Assembly (NCBI GenBank): GCA_903881065.1
Contig: CAIRRW010000036.1
Coordinates: forward strand, 1-5,985
DNA length: 5,985 bases
Reading direction: 5' to 3'
Source of the DNA: an uncultured Bacteroidota bacterium
Lineage (GTDB): Bacteria; Bacteroidota; Bacteroidia; 2-12-FULL-35-15
Part shown: positions 5,730-5,985 of the stretch, piece after piece
How positions within the stretch are numbered: the stretch's first letter is position 1
How the letters are laid out: each line of letters begins with the position of its first letter
Program-made: the position numbers and the translations under genes
Notes under the pieces: generated by a model
The model's input: the letters and a program-made list of their open reading frames with translations, nothing else
Told to the model about the DNA's origin: nothing
Databases searched by the model: none

Positions 5730-5985
5730 TTAATTCGGGCAAATACTAGGGCACCAAATAGCAGTATTATAAGTAGCTTTAGCATCAATGTTCAAACTAA
5801 ATTTAGGAGCAACTGTAAAAGTACGATTAGCTCCTCTGCAAAATACTCCAAACTTTTTATTTACCTTATCCCATGTAGGATACACTACAATTACATTATT
5901 AGGAGCAGTTGAATTGTTTTCGACCAACATTTTCATAATATCAGCAATGCAGATCATGCCATATTCGTTTGTTGCAGCATCTGCC
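5730..5985 (-). CDS. C-terminal part of an unrecognised protein, cut by window edge
   Basis: The reading frame is open from the right edge to the TAA at 5730-5732. It gives 84 residues plus one base of a preceding codon. ATG 5957 could start a 75-residue protein, but the frame stays open upstream (reading ADAATNEYG before it), so I treat it as the end of a longer gene. Visible features are a short helix with I-A-D-I-M-K-M-L, a V-I-V-V-Y-P strand, an F-G-V-F-C-R-G turn, and a C-terminal tail with two cysteines (IWCPSICPN). It is not enough to assign a family. It lies upstream of the phosphatase gene on the same strand but is separated by 120 bases, a 16-bp repeat and a likely terminator, so co-transcription is doubtful. 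Confidence 0.6.
   Translation of the reverse strand, partial: ADAATNEYGMICIADIMKMLVENNSTAPNNVIVVYPTWDKVNKKFGVFCRGANRTFTVAPKFSLNIDAKATYNTAIWCPSICPN

Noticed and set aside
5706..5912. 68-codon plus-strand frame
   Set aside because: It is antisense to the open C-terminal frame at 5730-5985, and its start lies in the 16-bp repeats.

Overview
The window looks like chromosomal DNA from a Bacteroidetes bacterium (Cytophagia/Flavobacteriia/Sphingobacteriia-like). The DNA is AT-rich, start codons have A-rich leaders instead of Shine-Dalgarno sites, and two promoter-like TAnnTTTG elements match the Bacteroidetes -7 consensus. One gene encodes a TPR/SpoIIE-phosphatase protein of a type common in that phylum. 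A GC-rich palindrome resembles an interspersed repeat I recall from Bacteroidetes genomes. There are no tRNA or rRNA genes, no transposase and no cas genes.

Layout, left to right. Positions 145-1134 (minus) encode a 329-residue HExxH zinc metallopeptidase resembling the Lit/peptidase U49 phage-exclusion group or an M48-like relative. The gene is bracketed by an 18-bp imperfect inverted repeat. A Bacteroidetes promoter surrounded by four phased TTCGGAACTT boxes lies just outside the right repeat arm. Positions 1281-1916 appear non-coding. Their main content is a degenerate tandem array (1518-1748) with a strict 21-bp register and a 42-bp alternation of conserved and variable units. Next come an unrecognised 301-residue protein with a probable C-terminal fibronectin type III-like domain (1917-2822), a REP-like hairpin (2846-2894) and a 166-residue protein that reads as a divergent stand-alone LytTR DNA-binding domain with a Cys/His cluster and a basic tail (3010-3510).

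The largest gene (3507-5609, minus) converges on the LytTR gene with a 4-bp overlap of stop codons. It encodes a signal peptide, periplasmic TPRs, one transmembrane helix and a cytoplasmic SpoIIE-type PP2C phosphatase, so it is a sensor-phosphatase. A perfect 17-bp inverted repeat followed by a T8 run on the minus strand lies across its start and probably terminates the next gene upstream. That gene is cut by the right edge (5730-5985, minus); only its C-terminal part is visible and I do not recognise it.

No operon joining these genes is evident. The window reads as an accessory/regulatory patchwork: a possible defence-type protease under its own operator-rich promoter, a repeat array of unknown role, and two signalling genes placed tail to tail. 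The most unusual items are the 21/42-bp array, the phased operator boxes and the repeat-bounded peptidase gene. None of these proves a new system from sequence alone.
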